A stretch of DNA of 53,522 nt from Candidatus Merdibacter merdigallinarum (GCA_019118705.1 DWYK01000172.1:1-53522); one strand, 5' to 3'; numbered from the stretch's first letter, positions 23,762-32,393 are shown. Program-made: numbers and translations. Notes: generated from the sequence alone by a model not told the origin.

Positions 23762-25643
23762 AATGCGGATAGCCGGTTCCCTCATAGAGGTAATCCTCTT
23801 CGTCATAGTATAGGTACGCATCCACGCTCGAGCGGATATCTTCGACGTTGTCGCCGATGATGCCGCTGACGCCCATACGCAGATAGCTGAGCATGGAATA
23901 CGTATCGTTGACCGTCCAGATATAGACCGGGATGACGTTGTTGCGAGCCTGTTCCAGAAAGCGGGTGTTGACCTGACTCTCTTCGATCGCCAGAAAGTCG
24001 ACATTGAGGTTCTGGTCGATCTTTCCCAGAGAACCAAAGATGCAGTAGCCGATCCACCATTGTGGGCGCAAATGCTGCAGATAGGTGATGGCTTCATAGT
24101 CCATGGACATGAAGATGACCCGATCTTCAAACCGGCTGTCTTCGATGGCCGTCACCAGCGCATCCACCATCTCGATCGCTTCGCCCTCTCCCGGTTTGAG
24201 CTCGATGAGCAGACCGAAATCGTCATCGCATTGCCGTGCGGTCGAGATCGCTTCCTGTAAGGACGGCATGGTATAGCGCTGGCCCCGGTCAGAGAGCTCG
24301 ATCTGCTGCAGTTCTTGCAGCGTATGGTCGCCGATCGTAAGGCTGGTGTCAGAAAGCCGGCCGGTCGAGCTGTCATGAAAGACGACCAGTTCGCCATCGG
24401 CCGTCAGCTGGATGTCGATCTCTGCATAATCCGCCCCATGTACGGCGGCACTTTGGATGCCGGCCAGGGAGTTCTCCGGCGCATGGCTGTCTCCGCGATG
24501 TCCGATGACCCACGGACGGTGCAGCAGCGGCTGCTGGTCGAGGTAGATCATCATGACGATCACCATGAGCGGACACAATAGCAGGATCAGCGTCCGTCGA
24601 TGCTCAAAGGTGAGAAAGCGCTGCAGCAGGCGGGTGCCAAGCGTGCGAGCCCCCTGTTTCATCCGCGCGGACAGCCGCTGAGCGAAAAAGGTCTCCTGCG
24701 GGCGCAGGGAAAGCGGCGATACCGGACAGACCTTGTCCATCAGCCGCAGGATGAAGATGAAGTAGAACATGGAGAGCGCCAGCAGAAAGCACCAGTAGAG
24801 GATCGTGGAGGCCAGCTGCAGCCGGAAGTGATGGGAATGGAAGAAGTAACGGATCAGATAGATGTTGAAGTCGCTGTTTTTCAAGACCGGTGCCGGCAGC
24901 TGCCGCAGAAAGAAGGCGTGAAGCAGGAAGCAGCCGAGGACGACCAGCGCAAAGATCCACTTCTGTCTTCGCGTCATCTGCATGATCGAGCGCACGCTGT
25001 CCCTGCAGGCGCTCCAGAAGGAGGCTGTTTCCTGAAACAGCAGCGGGATGGCAAACGACAACAGCGCATAGAGGAGAAAGAGGGCGCCAAAAAACAGCAG
25101 GACCAGCAGCTTGCCGGGCAGCGTCAGCGACAGCTCGCTGGTGATGAAGGCGGGGATCTGCACGGTCGTCAGATAGGAAGAGACATAGCCGATGTGCGTG
25201 AGCGGCAGCAGCCCCATGAAATAGATCGGTGCGAGCAGAGAAGACGGATGGCGCAGGACCTTCAGCTGATGGAATGCGGTCGCATAGAGGGAGGCGGTCG
25301 TATACTCGAGCTTGTGCAGCATGCACCAGGTCATGGCGTACAGCGTCAGCAGTTCAAAGACGATGAACAGCAGCGCAAAGAAGAAGATGACGATCAGCAC
25401 CAGGATGCCCCATGGCGTCAGAAATGCGGAAAACATGGTAAAATTCGTCAGCGAGGACTGATAGCTGACGTTGTTGATGTAGTAATTGAGCAGCGCATTG
25501 GTCAGCGGATGAACGGCCAGGATCATCAGCAGACGGTAGATCAGCTCAAAGCGCAGGACATTGCACAGCCAGCGCAGTTCATGATGGTGCTTCTGCCACA
25601 GCGCCTGTCCTTTTCGATCGATCATTTCTTTCCATTGGTTCAT
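23760..25643 (-). CDS. Membrane-bound glycerophosphodiester phosphodiesterase
   Basis: The 627-residue protein has an N-terminal membrane region of about 380 residues with roughly eight hydrophobic segments (the GDPD membrane-domain type). A C-terminal GlpQ-type catalytic domain follows. Catalytic motifs are IGHRGDSHAPENSLAGI (His-Arg and Glu-Asn), YAEIDIQLTADGELVVFHD, and later LLIELKPGEGEAIEM and VYIWTVND. It hydrolyses glycerophosphodiesters or lipoteichoic-acid-like polymers, probably on the outer membrane face. The ATG at 25643 has no Shine-Dalgarno. A -10 TATAAT (25651-25656) is only 7 nt upstream, which predicts a leaderless mRNA. An ATG at 25622 is an alternative start. Confidence 0.88.
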   Translation of the reverse strand: MNQWKEMIDRKGQALWQKHHHELRWLCNVLRFELIYRLLMILAVHPLTNALLNYYINNVSYQSSLTNFTMFSAFLTPWGILVLIVIFFFALLFIVFELLTLYAMTWCMLHKLEYTTASLYATAFHQLKVLRHPSSLLAPIYFMGLLPLTHIGYVSSYLTTVQIPAFITSELSLTLPGKLLVLLFFGALFLLYALLSFAIPLLFQETASFWSACRDSVRSIMQMTRRQKWIFALVVLGCFLLHAFFLRQLPAPVLKNSDFNIYLIRYFFHSHHFRLQLASTILYWCFLLALSMFYFIFILRLMDKVCPVSPLSLRPQETFFAQRLSARMKQGARTLGTRLLQRFLTFEHRRTLILLLCPLMVIVMMIYLDQQPLLHRPWVIGHRGDSHAPENSLAGIQSAAVHGADYAEIDIQLTADGELVVFHDSSTGRLSDTSLTIGDHTLQELQQIELSDRGQRYTMPSLQEAISTARQCDDDFGLLIELKPGEGEAIEMVDALVTAIEDSRFEDRVIFMSMDYEAITYLQHLRPQWWIGYCIFGSLGKIDQNLNVDFLAIEESQVNTRFLEQARNNVIPVYIWTVNDTYSMLSYLRMGVSGIIGDNVEDIRSSVDAYLYYDEEDYLYEGTGYPH

Positions 25644-25650
25644 AGCACAA

Positions 25651-25679
25651 ATTATACAAGAAGTGCCGCATGGTTGCAA
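25651..25679 (-). promoter_or_regulatory. Promoter of the GDPD gene, predicted leaderless
   Basis: -10 TATAAT (25651-25656) lies with TTTGCA as a poor -35 (25674-25679) at 17 nt. The start codon begins at the expected +1/+2 position. Confidence 0.4.
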
Positions 25680-25711
25680 ATATGGGGATGAGCGATCGGA
25701 CGAAAGAGGTC

Positions 25712-25740
25712 TTTACAGCGGGCGGCCATGGGTATATGAT
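25712..25740 (+). promoter_or_regulatory. ribU promoter
   Basis: -35 TTTACA (25712-25717) and -10 TATGAT (25735-25740) have 17-nt spacing and precede the FMN riboswitch. Confidence 0.65.
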
Positions 25741-25754
25741 AAAGGTGCATAAAA

Positions 25755-25867
25755 TAAAACTTCGGGGCAGAGTGAAATTCTCGACTGGCGGTAAACTCCG
25801 CGAACCTACGGGTGGAACCGGTGCAACTCCGGTAGCAACAGTGAAAGTCTGGATGGAAGAAGTTTTT
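25755..25867 (+). ncRNA. FMN riboswitch (RFN element)
   Basis: The conserved RFN blocks are all present: CTTCGGGGCAGAGTGAAAT, CGACTGGCGGTAAACTCCGCGA, ACCGGTGCAACTCCGGTAGC and GTCTGGATGGAAGAAG. P1 is closed by AAAACTTC against the GAAGAAGTTTT end. It binds FMN and should switch off the downstream riboflavin transporter when flavin is plentiful. Confidence 0.96.
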
Positions 25868-25918
25868 GTCGTTGATCACGGGCATCCTTTTTTGATCTGC
25901 CCTTGCGTCATCGTGCTC

Positions 25919-25957
25919 AAACGTGTCTGGAAGGGTTATTTTAGGCACGTTTTCTTT
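25919..25957 (+). terminator. Expression-platform terminator of the FMN riboswitch
   Basis: AAACGTGTCT (ends 25928) pairs with AGGCACGTTT (from 25943) with one G-U, followed by TCTTTG. It lies between the aptamer and ribU, as expected for transcriptional control. Confidence 0.65.
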
Positions 25958-25981
25958 GTATGATGAAAAGGAGTGATCGAC

Positions 25982-26632
25982 GTGAACAACGATACAAAGA
26001 AACTGACGACCGTCGGCATGCTGTGTGCGCTGGCGGTGATCGTCAACCTGCTCATCCACTTCCCGATGATCCCGGCGGTCAGCTTTCTCAGCTATGATCC
26101 CAAGGACATCATCATCGTGATCGGTGGTTTCATCTACGGCCCGCTGACCGCTTTCGTCATGAGCCTGATCACCTCGTTCCTGGAGATCTTCTATCGCGGC
26201 GGCACCTTGCTGGATGTGCTGATGAACGTGATCTCCACTTGTACCTTTGCCTGTGTGGCAAGTGCGACCTACAAGCGCGACCACACCCGCAACGGCGCAT
26301 TGCTGGGGCTGGCGGCGGGGACGCTTTGCTGTGTGCTCAGCATGCTGCTGTGGAATTACATCATCACCCCGATCTACTTCGGCATGCCCAGGGCGGCGGT
26401 CGCGGCCATCCTGCTGCCGGGCATCCTGCCGTTCAACCTGCTCAAGTGTGCGATGAATGCCGGGGTGACCCTGTTTCTCTACAAACCGCTCGTCACGCTG
26501 TTTCGCCGAAACGATCTGGTGGAACAAAGCCATGGCGATGGGACGTCGGGCACGGCAACGATGGCAGTGATCGGCGCATTTCTCTGCCTTTCGGCCATCT
26601 GCTTTCTCTTAGGCTTTCAGGGCATCATCTGA
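25982..26632 (+). CDS. ribU: RibU, riboflavin ECF transporter S component
   Basis: The 216-residue protein has about six membrane helices and a RibU-like profile: LLIHFPMIPAVSFLSYDPKDIIIVIGGFIYGP near residues 20-50 (the conserved YDPKD riboflavin-site segment), then GLAAG and NYIITPIYFGMPR. It takes up riboflavin with the shared ECF module, absent here. The preceding FMN riboswitch makes the substrate assignment secure. I use the GTG at 25982, correctly spaced from AAAAGGAG. The in-frame GTG at 25973 overlaps that site. A flavin-binding-fold gene follows 15 nt downstream. Confidence 0.95.
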   Translation: MNNDTKKLTTVGMLCALAVIVNLLIHFPMIPAVSFLSYDPKDIIIVIGGFIYGPLTAFVMSLITSFLEIFYRGGTLLDVLMNVISTCTFACVASATYKRDHTRNGALLGLAAGTLCCVLSMLLWNYIITPIYFGMPRAAVAAILLPGILPFNLLKCAMNAGVTLFLYKPLVTLFRRNDLVEQSHGDGTSGTATMAVIGAFLCLSAICFLLGFQGII

Positions 26633-26647
26633 CAGGAGGGATATCAT

Positions 26648-27109
26648 ATGACGATGACATTTGAAGAAGCAAAGACGATCATGGATCAAAAACTGGGCGA
26701 CTATAAGATCATGGCGCTGGCGAGCTGTGTGGACGATTATCCGATGGTGCGCAACGTCAGCTGCATCTTCTACAACGACAAGATCTATTTCAAGACGGAC
26801 CGAAACTTTCGCAAGACGAAGCAGCTGTTTCAAAATCCTCGGGTAGCGATGTGCTTCAACGGCGTGCAGGTCGAAGGCATCGCCGAAAACAAAGGATTGG
26901 TCGTCGAAGAGGAAGGCCGGGTCTTCGAAAAGAAATATAAGGAATATCTGTGGCAGAGCTACAATGCGTATTCACACGAAGACAGTGAGATCCTTATCGA
27001 GGTGACACCGAAGTTCGTGGAGATCTGGGATGAGGATGAAGCGCGCAACGCCTTTCAGATCCTGATCGATTTTGATACCAGAGAGGTGGAAGTACGGCCA
27101 TATGACTGA
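26648..27109 (+). CDS. PNPOx-like flavin-binding protein
   Basis: The 153-residue protein has the pyridoxamine 5'-phosphate oxidase split-barrel pattern: MALASCVDDYPMVRNVSCIFYNDKIYFKTDRNFRKTKQLFQNPRVAMCFNGVQVEG. FMN- or F420-like cofactor binding is typical of the family; the substrate is unknown. It is cotranscribed with ribU, whose riboswitch would tie its expression to FMN supply and so supports FMN as cofactor. The start at 26648 follows AGGAGGGATATCAT. A strong bidirectional terminator follows. Confidence 0.85.
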   Translation: MTMTFEEAKTIMDQKLGDYKIMALASCVDDYPMVRNVSCIFYNDKIYFKTDRNFRKTKQLFQNPRVAMCFNGVQVEGIAENKGLVVEEEGRVFEKKYKEYLWQSYNAYSHEDSEILIEVTPKFVEIWDEDEARNAFQILIDFDTREVEVRPYD

Positions 27110-27133
27110 AAAGCAGACATCTGTCTGCTTTTC
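27108..27133. terminator. Bidirectional terminator
   Basis: GAAAAGCAGACA-TC-TGTCTGCTTTTC is a near-perfect palindrome between convergent genes. Both strands give a TTTTC run. Confidence 0.85.
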
Positions 27134-27134
27134 A

Positions 27135-27833
27135 TTATATATAGATGATCTTGACAGTGGAGAGGGACAGTTTCCCTTCGATGCGCACCATCTGGGAGAC
27201 ACTGGCATCGCAGTAGCCGCTTTCCTGTATGTTGCTGAGCGTCTGTGTGCAGCTCTCTGTGATGTTCCAGGACCGCGGCACATACAGCTCGATGCCGCAC
27301 ATCATGGCGGACAGGCGGATGACGGCGCTCTCCTGCACGATGTGGGCATTATCAAAATACACTTTCATCGCCCCCATGGAGCATTCGATATCGGCCTGCT
27401 GAAAGTCGGCGGAGCTCACATATTTGATGCCGGTGCCCATGGTCGTCTTCAGGCGGACACAATTGTCGTTGACCGATTCCTGGGCGGCATCTGCCCAGTC
27501 GCGCGCTTCTCTGCAGTCGTCAAATGAGCCAGAGCGGTGAGGGATCAGAAAGTGGAAGCCGATGCTGGCTAATGTGGCAGCCAATAACAGCGTGCCCGGG
27601 GTCAGCGGTTCCAGCGGCAGCAGATCATCGTAGCAGATGAGCAGAAAGGCGATGGAAAACAGGATGCCGGTCATGCTGCGGTGAATGATCGACTGTAACA
27701 GCCAGATGACCAGGGCGATGGTGACGAGCAGCCGGATCAGCGAGATCTCCGCGAACAGCGAGAATCGGTTGAGGATGACGAGCACGGCTGCCAAAAGGAA
27801 AAACAATCCCCAAAAAATGCGTTCTTTTTTCAT
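27135..27833 (-). CDS. LiaF-like membrane protein (cell-envelope response)
   Basis: The 232-residue protein has about four short hydrophobic segments in residues 1-100 (FWGLFFLLAAVLVILNRF, LIRLLVTIALVIWLLQSII). A soluble C-terminal beta-rich part follows (GIKYVSSADFQQADIECSMGAMKVYFDNAHI, then IELYVPRSWNI). This layout matches LiaF/YvqF-type proteins that restrain envelope-stress signalling. It overlaps the LytTR regulator stop as ATGA, so the two form one operon. A role as membrane sensor or brake for that regulator is inferred from this coupling. The start is at 27833, inside the overlap. Confidence 0.75.
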   Translation of the reverse strand: MKKERIFWGLFFLLAAVLVILNRFSLFAEISLIRLLVTIALVIWLLQSIIHRSMTGILFSIAFLLICYDDLLPLEPLTPGTLLLAATLASIGFHFLIPHRSGSFDDCREARDWADAAQESVNDNCVRLKTTMGTGIKYVSSADFQQADIECSMGAMKVYFDNAHIVQESAVIRLSAMMCGIELYVPRSWNITESCTQTLSNIQESGYCDASVSQMVRIEGKLSLSTVKIIYI

Positions 27834-28291
27834 AAGGTTGACCTTCTTTCTTCCAGACGATGGCGCAGAGCAGGGTAGTAGCGCCTCGATGCATAGACCT
27901 GTTTGTGGGTATTGGCAAAGGAGACCGTACAAGCGGCAGACAACGTGCGCTCCAGGGAGCCGACCTGCTGCAGGTTGAGGATGGTCGATTTGGAGATGCG
28001 CATGAAGCTCTTGGGCAGCAGCTCTTCCAGTTCATACAGCCGTTTGTCGGTACGGTAGACATCCGCGGCCGTATGGGCATGCACCTCACGGCCGTCCGTC
28101 TCAAAGAAGAGCACGGAGGAAAGACGGATGAAACATTCCGCATGGTCTTTGTAAAACAGGATCGTTTCCTGCATGCGGGAGAGTTCCTGCAGTTCCCCAT
28201 ACATGCGTTCGATCGCGTCATTTCGCTGTGCACAGCGGATGATGATCTCGTCCTCCGGACAGCTTTTATCCACTTCCACTCGTATTTTCAT
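27830..28291 (-). CDS. LytTR-type DNA-binding regulator
   Basis: The 153-residue protein has a C-terminal LytTR domain (about 55-150): IRLSSVLFFETDGREVHAHTAADVYRTDKRLYELEELLPKSFMRISKSTILNLQQV. The N-terminal 50 residues are not a receiver domain, so it is not phosphorylated in the usual way. Stand-alone LytTR genes paired with a membrane protein are common in Bacillota, where the membrane partner inhibits the regulator. The start at 28291 follows GGAAAGGAACCGTGATC. It is divergent from the large ABC transporter gene, a probable target. Confidence 0.88.
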   Translation of the reverse strand: MKIRVEVDKSCPEDEIIIRCAQRNDAIERMYGELQELSRMQETILFYKDHAECFIRLSSVLFFETDGREVHAHTAADVYRTDKRLYELEELLPKSFMRISKSTILNLQQVGSLERTLSAACTVSFANTHKQVYASRRYYPALRHRLEERRSTL

Positions 28292-28418
28292 GATCACGGT
28301 TCCTTTCCACACCCATAGGAAACCACATTTTTGTGATCCTGTAAACCATTCGCGCGCAAGCGGTCGAAAACGCGGGACAAGCGGATAGACAGAATCGTCA
28401 AAAGCAGAGAAGTGTCTA

Positions 28419-28480
28419 TTGTATTTCCAAAAGGGGAATGCTACGATCTACGTAAGACAGTGGATCTGTCATCGACAGAT
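28419..28480 (+). promoter_or_regulatory. ABC transporter promoter region and dyad
   Basis: TTGTAT and TACGAT with 17-nt spacing (about 28419-28447) form a plausible promoter. Downstream, ATCTGTC-ATC-GACAGAT (28464-28480) is a perfect dyad just before the AAAGGAG site, either an operator or a leader hairpin. Confidence 0.45.
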
Positions 28481-28498
28481 GTGGAAAGGAGCTTGCAC

Positions 28499-31075
28499 AT
28501 GCTTGAGCTAAAGCAGATCATCAAGGATTATGACAGCGGCAATGAGGTCGTACATGCTCTCAGGGGCATCACGCTGTCCTTTCGAGAAAACGAGTTTGTC
28601 TCGATCCTGGGACAGAGCGGATGCGGCAAGACGACGCTGCTCAATATTGTCGGCGGACTGGACCATTACACCAGCGGGGATCTGGTCATCAATGGAAAGT
28701 CGACAAAGGATTTTACGGACCGGGACTGGGATGAATACCGCAATCATTCCATCGGGTTTGTCTTTCAGAGCTACAATCTGATCCCGCATCAGAACGTGCT
28801 CTCCAACGTGGAGCTGGCACTGACGCTGTCCGGTGTCTCCAAGGAAGAACGCCGTCAGCGGGCCAGGGCGGTGCTGGAGAAGGTCGGTCTGGGCGATCAG
28901 CTCTACAAGAAGCCAAGCCAGATGAGCGGAGGCCAGATGCAGCGCGTGGCGATCGCCCGTGCCCTGGTCAATGATCCGGACATCCTGCTGGCGGATGAGC
29001 CGACCGGTGCGCTGGATTCGGCGACCAGCGTTCAGATCATGGAGCTGCTCAAAGAGATCGCCAAAGATAAACTGGTCATCATGGTCACGCATAACCCGCA
29101 GCTGGCTGATGCGTATTCCACTCGCATCATCCGTCTGCTGGACGGAGCGATCGTCGATGACAGCGATCCATTCGATGCGGCAGCACTTGAGGAGAAAAAG
29201 GAAGGGGTCCGCAAGGGCCGCCCGTCCATGTCGTTTGTGACGGCGCTCTCTTTGAGCCTCAACAACCTGATGACGAAGAAGGCGCGGACCTTTCTGACTG
29301 CCTTTGCCGGCAGCATCGGCATCATCGGCATCGCATTGATCCTGTCGCTCTCCAACGGCGTACAGACGTATATCGACAGCGTGGAGCGGGATACGCTCTC
29401 CTCCTATCCGATCACGATCGAAGACAGCTCCATGGACATGAGCGTCATGATGGAGACGATGATGGGGCTCAACGATGAAGCGGACACCCATGCGGATGAC
29501 AACATCTACTCCAAGGCGATGATCAAGGACATCCTGGAGACGATGTCGGACAAGATGGAAAACAACAATCTGCAGGCGTTCAAAGACTATCTGGAAAGTG
29601 AAGATTCCACGATCGACGATCATGCCAAGGCGATCGAATACAGCTATGATCTGCAGATGAACGTGTACAACACGAACAGCGATGCCGGCCTGGTGCAGGT
29701 GAGCCCCAACCAGCTGTTAGACGATCTGGGGTTTTCGACGATGACGCAGCTGAGCGAATCGTTCATGGGCAGCAACGCGAGCTCGCAAAATGAGGTGTGG
29801 AACAAACTGCCGGAAAGCGAAACACTGCGGGAAGAGGAGTATGAGCTGATCGAAGGACACTGGCCGAGCGCGTACAATGAGGTCGTGCTGGCGGTGGATG
29901 AGAACCGTGAGATCACCGATTATGCGCTGTATGCGCTGGGACGGATGGATCCGCAGGAAGTGGTGGACAGCTTTGAATCGCTGCAGGAGGGCGGTGAGGT
30001 CAGCCTGAGCGATCCGACCAGCTATACGCCGCAGGAACTGCTGGACATGGAGTTTCAGCTGGTGCTCAGCAGCGATCTTTACCGCAACGTAAACGGGATC
30101 TGGATCGACATGAGCGAGGATGAGGATTTCGTACAGGAGGCGGCCGATAACGGGGAAACGATGCGTGTCGTCGGCATCATCACGCCGAGCGAAGGTTCCA
30201 GCAAGCGAGAGGTCGGCGGTATTTATTACACTTCCGCACTGGAAGAGCATGTGATCGAACAGGCAGAGGCATCCGAGATCGTCAAGGAACAGCGGGAACA
30301 TCCGGATATCAACGTCTTTACGCAGACGGCGTTCGGTGAGGATGAGGAGTTTGACATCACTACGCTGACCCCGCAGCAGCAGATGCAGTTTGCGTCCATG
30401 AGCCAGCAGGAACTGGCACAGTATATGGCGGATTACAGCGAAAACCGCAACGCAACTTATGAAGGCAATCTGGAACGCCTGGGAGTGGTCGATCTCGATA
30501 CGCCTAGTTCCATCAGTATCTACGCAAACACTTTTGAAGACAAAGAAATGATCTCTCAGCTGATCGAAGACTACAACCTCACACAGCAGGAAAACGGGGA
30601 TGACACCAATGTCATCACGTACAATGATATCGTCGGTACGATGATGGAGTCGGTCACGTCCATCATCGACATGATCAGCTATGTCCTCATGGCATTTGTG
30701 AGCGTATCGCTGATCGTATCCAGCATCATGATCGGCATCATCACCTATATCTCGGTGTTGGAGCGCACGAAGGAGATCGGCATCCTGCGTGCGATCGGTG
30801 CCAGCAAGAAGGACATTTCCCATGTGTTCAACGCCGAGGCGTTCATCATTGGCCTCATCTCCGGCTTGCTTGGCATTATCGTAACGCTGATCCTGGATCT
30901 TCCGATCTCCTTGATCGTGGAACATCTGACCGGTGTTGCGAATATCGCACTGTTGCCGGTCGCCGGCGGTGTGATACTGGTATTGATCTCGCTGGCGCTG
31001 ACGACGATCGCCGGACTGATCCCTTCCCGCATTGCGTCGAAGAAAGATCCGGTCGAAGCGCTGCGAAGCGAATGA
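28499..31075 (+). CDS. MacB-like ABC transporter: fused ATPase and FtsX-type permease
   Basis: The 858-residue protein joins an ATPase (1-235: Walker [10 protein letters not shown], signature MSGGQMQR, Walker [15 protein letters not shown]-loop VTHNP) to a permease. The permease has one membrane helix near 265, a 450-residue extracytoplasmic domain rich in Asp/Glu, and three C-terminal helices. The last part has the FtsX motif [25 protein letters not shown] and ends DPVEALRSE. Such proteins are mechanotransmission or peptide/antibiotic efflux pumps. The divergent LytTR/LiaF-like pair suggests envelope-stress control. The start at 28499 (MLELKQI) follows GGAAAGGAG. Confidence 0.9.
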   Translation: MLELKQIIKDYDSGNEVVHALRGITLSFRENEFVSILGQSGCGKTTLLNIVGGLDHYTSGDLVINGKSTKDFTDRDWDEYRNHSIGFVFQSYNLIPHQNVLSNVELALTLSGVSKEERRQRARAVLEKVGLGDQLYKKPSQMSGGQMQRVAIARALVNDPDILLADEPTGALDSATSVQIMELLKEIAKDKLVIMVTHNPQLADAYSTRIIRLLDGAIVDDSDPFDAAALEEKKEGVRKGRPSMSFVTALSLSLNNLMTKKARTFLTAFAGSIGIIGIALILSLSNGVQTYIDSVERDTLSSYPITIEDSSMDMSVMMETMMGLNDEADTHADDNIYSKAMIKDILETMSDKMENNNLQAFKDYLESEDSTIDDHAKAIEYSYDLQMNVYNTNSDAGLVQVSPNQLLDDLGFSTMTQLSESFMGSNASSQNEVWNKLPESETLREEEYELIEGHWPSAYNEVVLAVDENREITDYALYALGRMDPQEVVDSFESLQEGGEVSLSDPTSYTPQELLDMEFQLVLSSDLYRNVNGIWIDMSEDEDFVQEAADNGETMRVVGIITPSEGSSKREVGGIYYTSALEEHVIEQAEASEIVKEQREHPDINVFTQTAFGEDEEFDITTLTPQQQMQFASMSQQELAQYMADYSENRNATYEGNLERLGVVDLDTPSSISIYANTFEDKEMISQLIEDYNLTQQENGDDTNVITYNDIVGTMMESVTSIIDMISYVLMAFVSVSLIVSSIMIGIITYISVLERTKEIGILRAIGASKKDISHVFNAEAFIIGLISGLLGIIVTLILDLPISLIVEHLTGVANIALLPVAGGVILVLISLALTTIAGLIPSRIASKKDPVEALRSE

Positions 31076-31084
31076 CCGAAATCA

Positions 31085-31118
31085 AAAGCGATCATCCTCA
31101 CAGGATGATCGTTTTTGT
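31085..31118 (+). terminator. Terminator of ABC transporter gene
   Basis: AAGCGATCATCC-TCACA-GGATGATCGTTTTT is a strong intrinsic terminator. Confidence 0.9.
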
Positions 31119-31183
31119 ATGAACAAACGAGTGCGGAGGCGAGAATGAAGCGCTTCGCTGACAGGGAACGAGCGGATCCCATG

Positions 31184-31205
31184 AAAAAAGCATCCCGAAG
31201 GATGC
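31184..31205 (-). terminator. Terminator of small membrane protein gene
   Basis: On the minus strand GCATCC-TTCG-GGATGC is followed by TTTTTT. Confidence 0.85.
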
Positions 31206-31221
31206 ATGTCAGCGAACTGCT

Positions 31222-31479
31222 TTAAAGCTCATGCTCGGTGTATTCCACATCGATGACATCGTCGTTTGGCCGGCGTCCGGCAGAAGATGTGCTGCTGTGG
31301 CGGGATGAACTGCTGCTTCGCGCATTTCCCTGTGCGCCTGCCGTGCTCTGACGCAGGCGAAACGACTGAACGAGGGAATAGATGGCGTAGGCGATCACGA
31401 GGATCAGCAGCAGCCCCGGCATGCGGAACATCACCAGCTGAAGCAGCGAAAGGATGATGAAGAAATAAAAGAGATACAC
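31222..31479 (-). CDS. Small membrane protein of unknown function (85 aa)
   Basis: One or two hydrophobic segments lie at residues 3-37 (YLFYFFIILSLLQLVMF, PGLLLILVIAYAIYSLVQ). A Ser/Arg-rich, low-complexity middle follows (SSSSSRHSSTSS), and the end is acidic (DDVIDVEYTEHEL). I recognise no family. The start follows AGGTGAGGTGATAGCG. A TATAAT lies about 25 nt upstream on the minus strand, and a terminator follows, so it is a single-gene unit and probably real. Confidence 0.65.
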   Translation of the reverse strand: MYLFYFFIILSLLQLVMFRMPGLLLILVIAYAIYSLVQSFRLRQSTAGAQGNARSSSSSRHSSTSSAGRRPNDDVIDVEYTEHEL

Positions 31480-31634
31480 GCTATCACCTCACCTGTTGGA
31501 TACTTCTATTATACTGAAAAGCCGCTGACTTGCACGTGATTTGAACAATTCACATAATTTCGCACAATCCCCTGTCGCGGCGTGCATGTGAGTTGCCTGC
31601 TTTTCCAGAAGCGTTGCCGATTTTGCCAGCCGGG

Positions 31635-31683
31635 TTGCGGTCTGCACGATCTGTGTTATAGTGTAGACAGAAAGCATAACACA
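31635..31683 (+). promoter_or_regulatory. Promoter with long dyad before a small ORF
   Basis: -35 TTGCGG (31635-31640) and -10 TATAGT (31657-31662) are 16 nt apart. The perfect dyad TGTGTTAT (31652-31659) and ATAACACA (31676-31683) overlaps the -10 and the start site. Confidence 0.45.
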
Positions 31684-31692
31684 AGGAAGGTG

Positions 31693-31758
31693 ATGCCAGT
31701 TGAAATTATTCTTGATGAGAACGAGGCGAATCCTTTGGATTTCGTAAGCGATATGTGA
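31693..31758 (+). CDS. Small ORF (21 aa) in a short terminated transcript
   Basis: ATG at 31693 opens MPVEIILDENEANPLDFVS and ends DM-stop. An AAGGAAGG site lies close to the start. The stop codon sits in the loop of a perfect hairpin CGATATG/CATATCG (31749-31768). A strong terminator follows 40 nt later, and the next gene is on the other strand. The peptide is acidic with one Pro. It could be a regulatory peptide, part of a dead-end RNA, or a remnant. No function is assigned. Confidence 0.35.
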   Translation: MPVEIILDENEANPLDFVSDM

Positions 31759-31805
31759 GAACATATCGTAGAGAAAAAAAAACAAAAAAGAATACAAGCA
31801 AGAAA

Positions 31806-31855
31806 AAGAAGCTGCAGGGGAACGAGCGATCTGTTCCACAACAGCTTCTTTTTTT
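31806..31855 (+). terminator. Terminator of the small-ORF transcript
   Basis: AAGAAGCTG (31806-31814) pairs with CAGCTTCTT (31842-31850). Inside is GGAAC/GTTCC, and a TTTTTT tail follows. Confidence 0.85.
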
Positions 31856-32267
31856 ACAGCAGCTCCGCGCGTGCGTCCCACTCTGTCAGCAGTCTTTCCA
31901 GCAGATCGGCTGCCTGATGCACCGTCTGCAGGCAGCGGGTCGCTGGCTGAAAGCACTGTGGCTTGATCTCGGCGCAGCGCAGCGCGTGAAACTGTGCCTG
32001 AAAACGGCGGACCAGCTCTTTGGTGAGCGGGGCCAGTGCCGGCGTATCGTGTGCTTTTGTTTCGACATAACGGCTGGCGATCGCACAGATCGCACCGGTG
32101 AGCGCGCCGCAGACTTCACCGACCTGCATGCCGCCGCCAAATCCGGCAGCCAGGCGCATCGCGTGTTCATCCAGTCCCAGCGCGTAGACGTCGTTGGCTG
32201 CATGCAGCATGCACTCGGCACAGTTGTAGCCGGAGAGATAATACAGTTCTGCTTTTTCCTTTAACAT
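31854..32267 (-). CDS. C_GCAxxG_C_C family protein (putative redox protein)
   Basis: The 137-residue protein carries the motif that names the family, spread as YNCAECML (Cys near 16 and 19) and GFGGGMQVGEVCGALTGAICAI (residues 42-63). Later cysteines lie at CAEIKPQC and CLQTV. Members are small, anaerobe-associated proteins suspected to bind a metal or take part in redox chemistry, with no proven reaction. The start follows GAGAGGATC. It runs divergently from htpG across a 140-nt gap and converges on the small-ORF terminator. Confidence 0.85.
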   Translation of the reverse strand: MLKEKAELYYLSGYNCAECMLHAANDVYALGLDEHAMRLAAGFGGGMQVGEVCGALTGAICAIASRYVETKAHDTPALAPLTKELVRRFQAQFHALRCAEIKPQCFQPATRCLQTVHQAADLLERLLTEWDARAELL

Positions 32268-32321
32268 GATCCTCTCATTCCTTTCCGTTACAGTATAGCA
32301 TACCCGAAGGAGAGGGGCGAT

Positions 32322-32393
32322 TTAGCACTTGGGGGGTTGACAGTGCTAAAAGAGTGCGTTATACTTTTAGCAGACTTAAATGATGAGTGCTAA
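32322..32393 (+). promoter_or_regulatory. htpG promoter with two CIRCE-type HrcA operators
   Basis: The promoter is TTGACA (32337-32342), 17 nt, TATACT (32360-32365). CIRCE-like element 1, TTAGCACT-N12-AGTGCTAA (32322-32349), spans the -35 but is one base longer than the 27-bp consensus. Element 2, TTAGCAGAC-N9-GAGTGCTAA (32367-32393), has the right spacing and two changes in the left arm, and covers the start site. Both point to HrcA repression. Confidence 0.85.
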
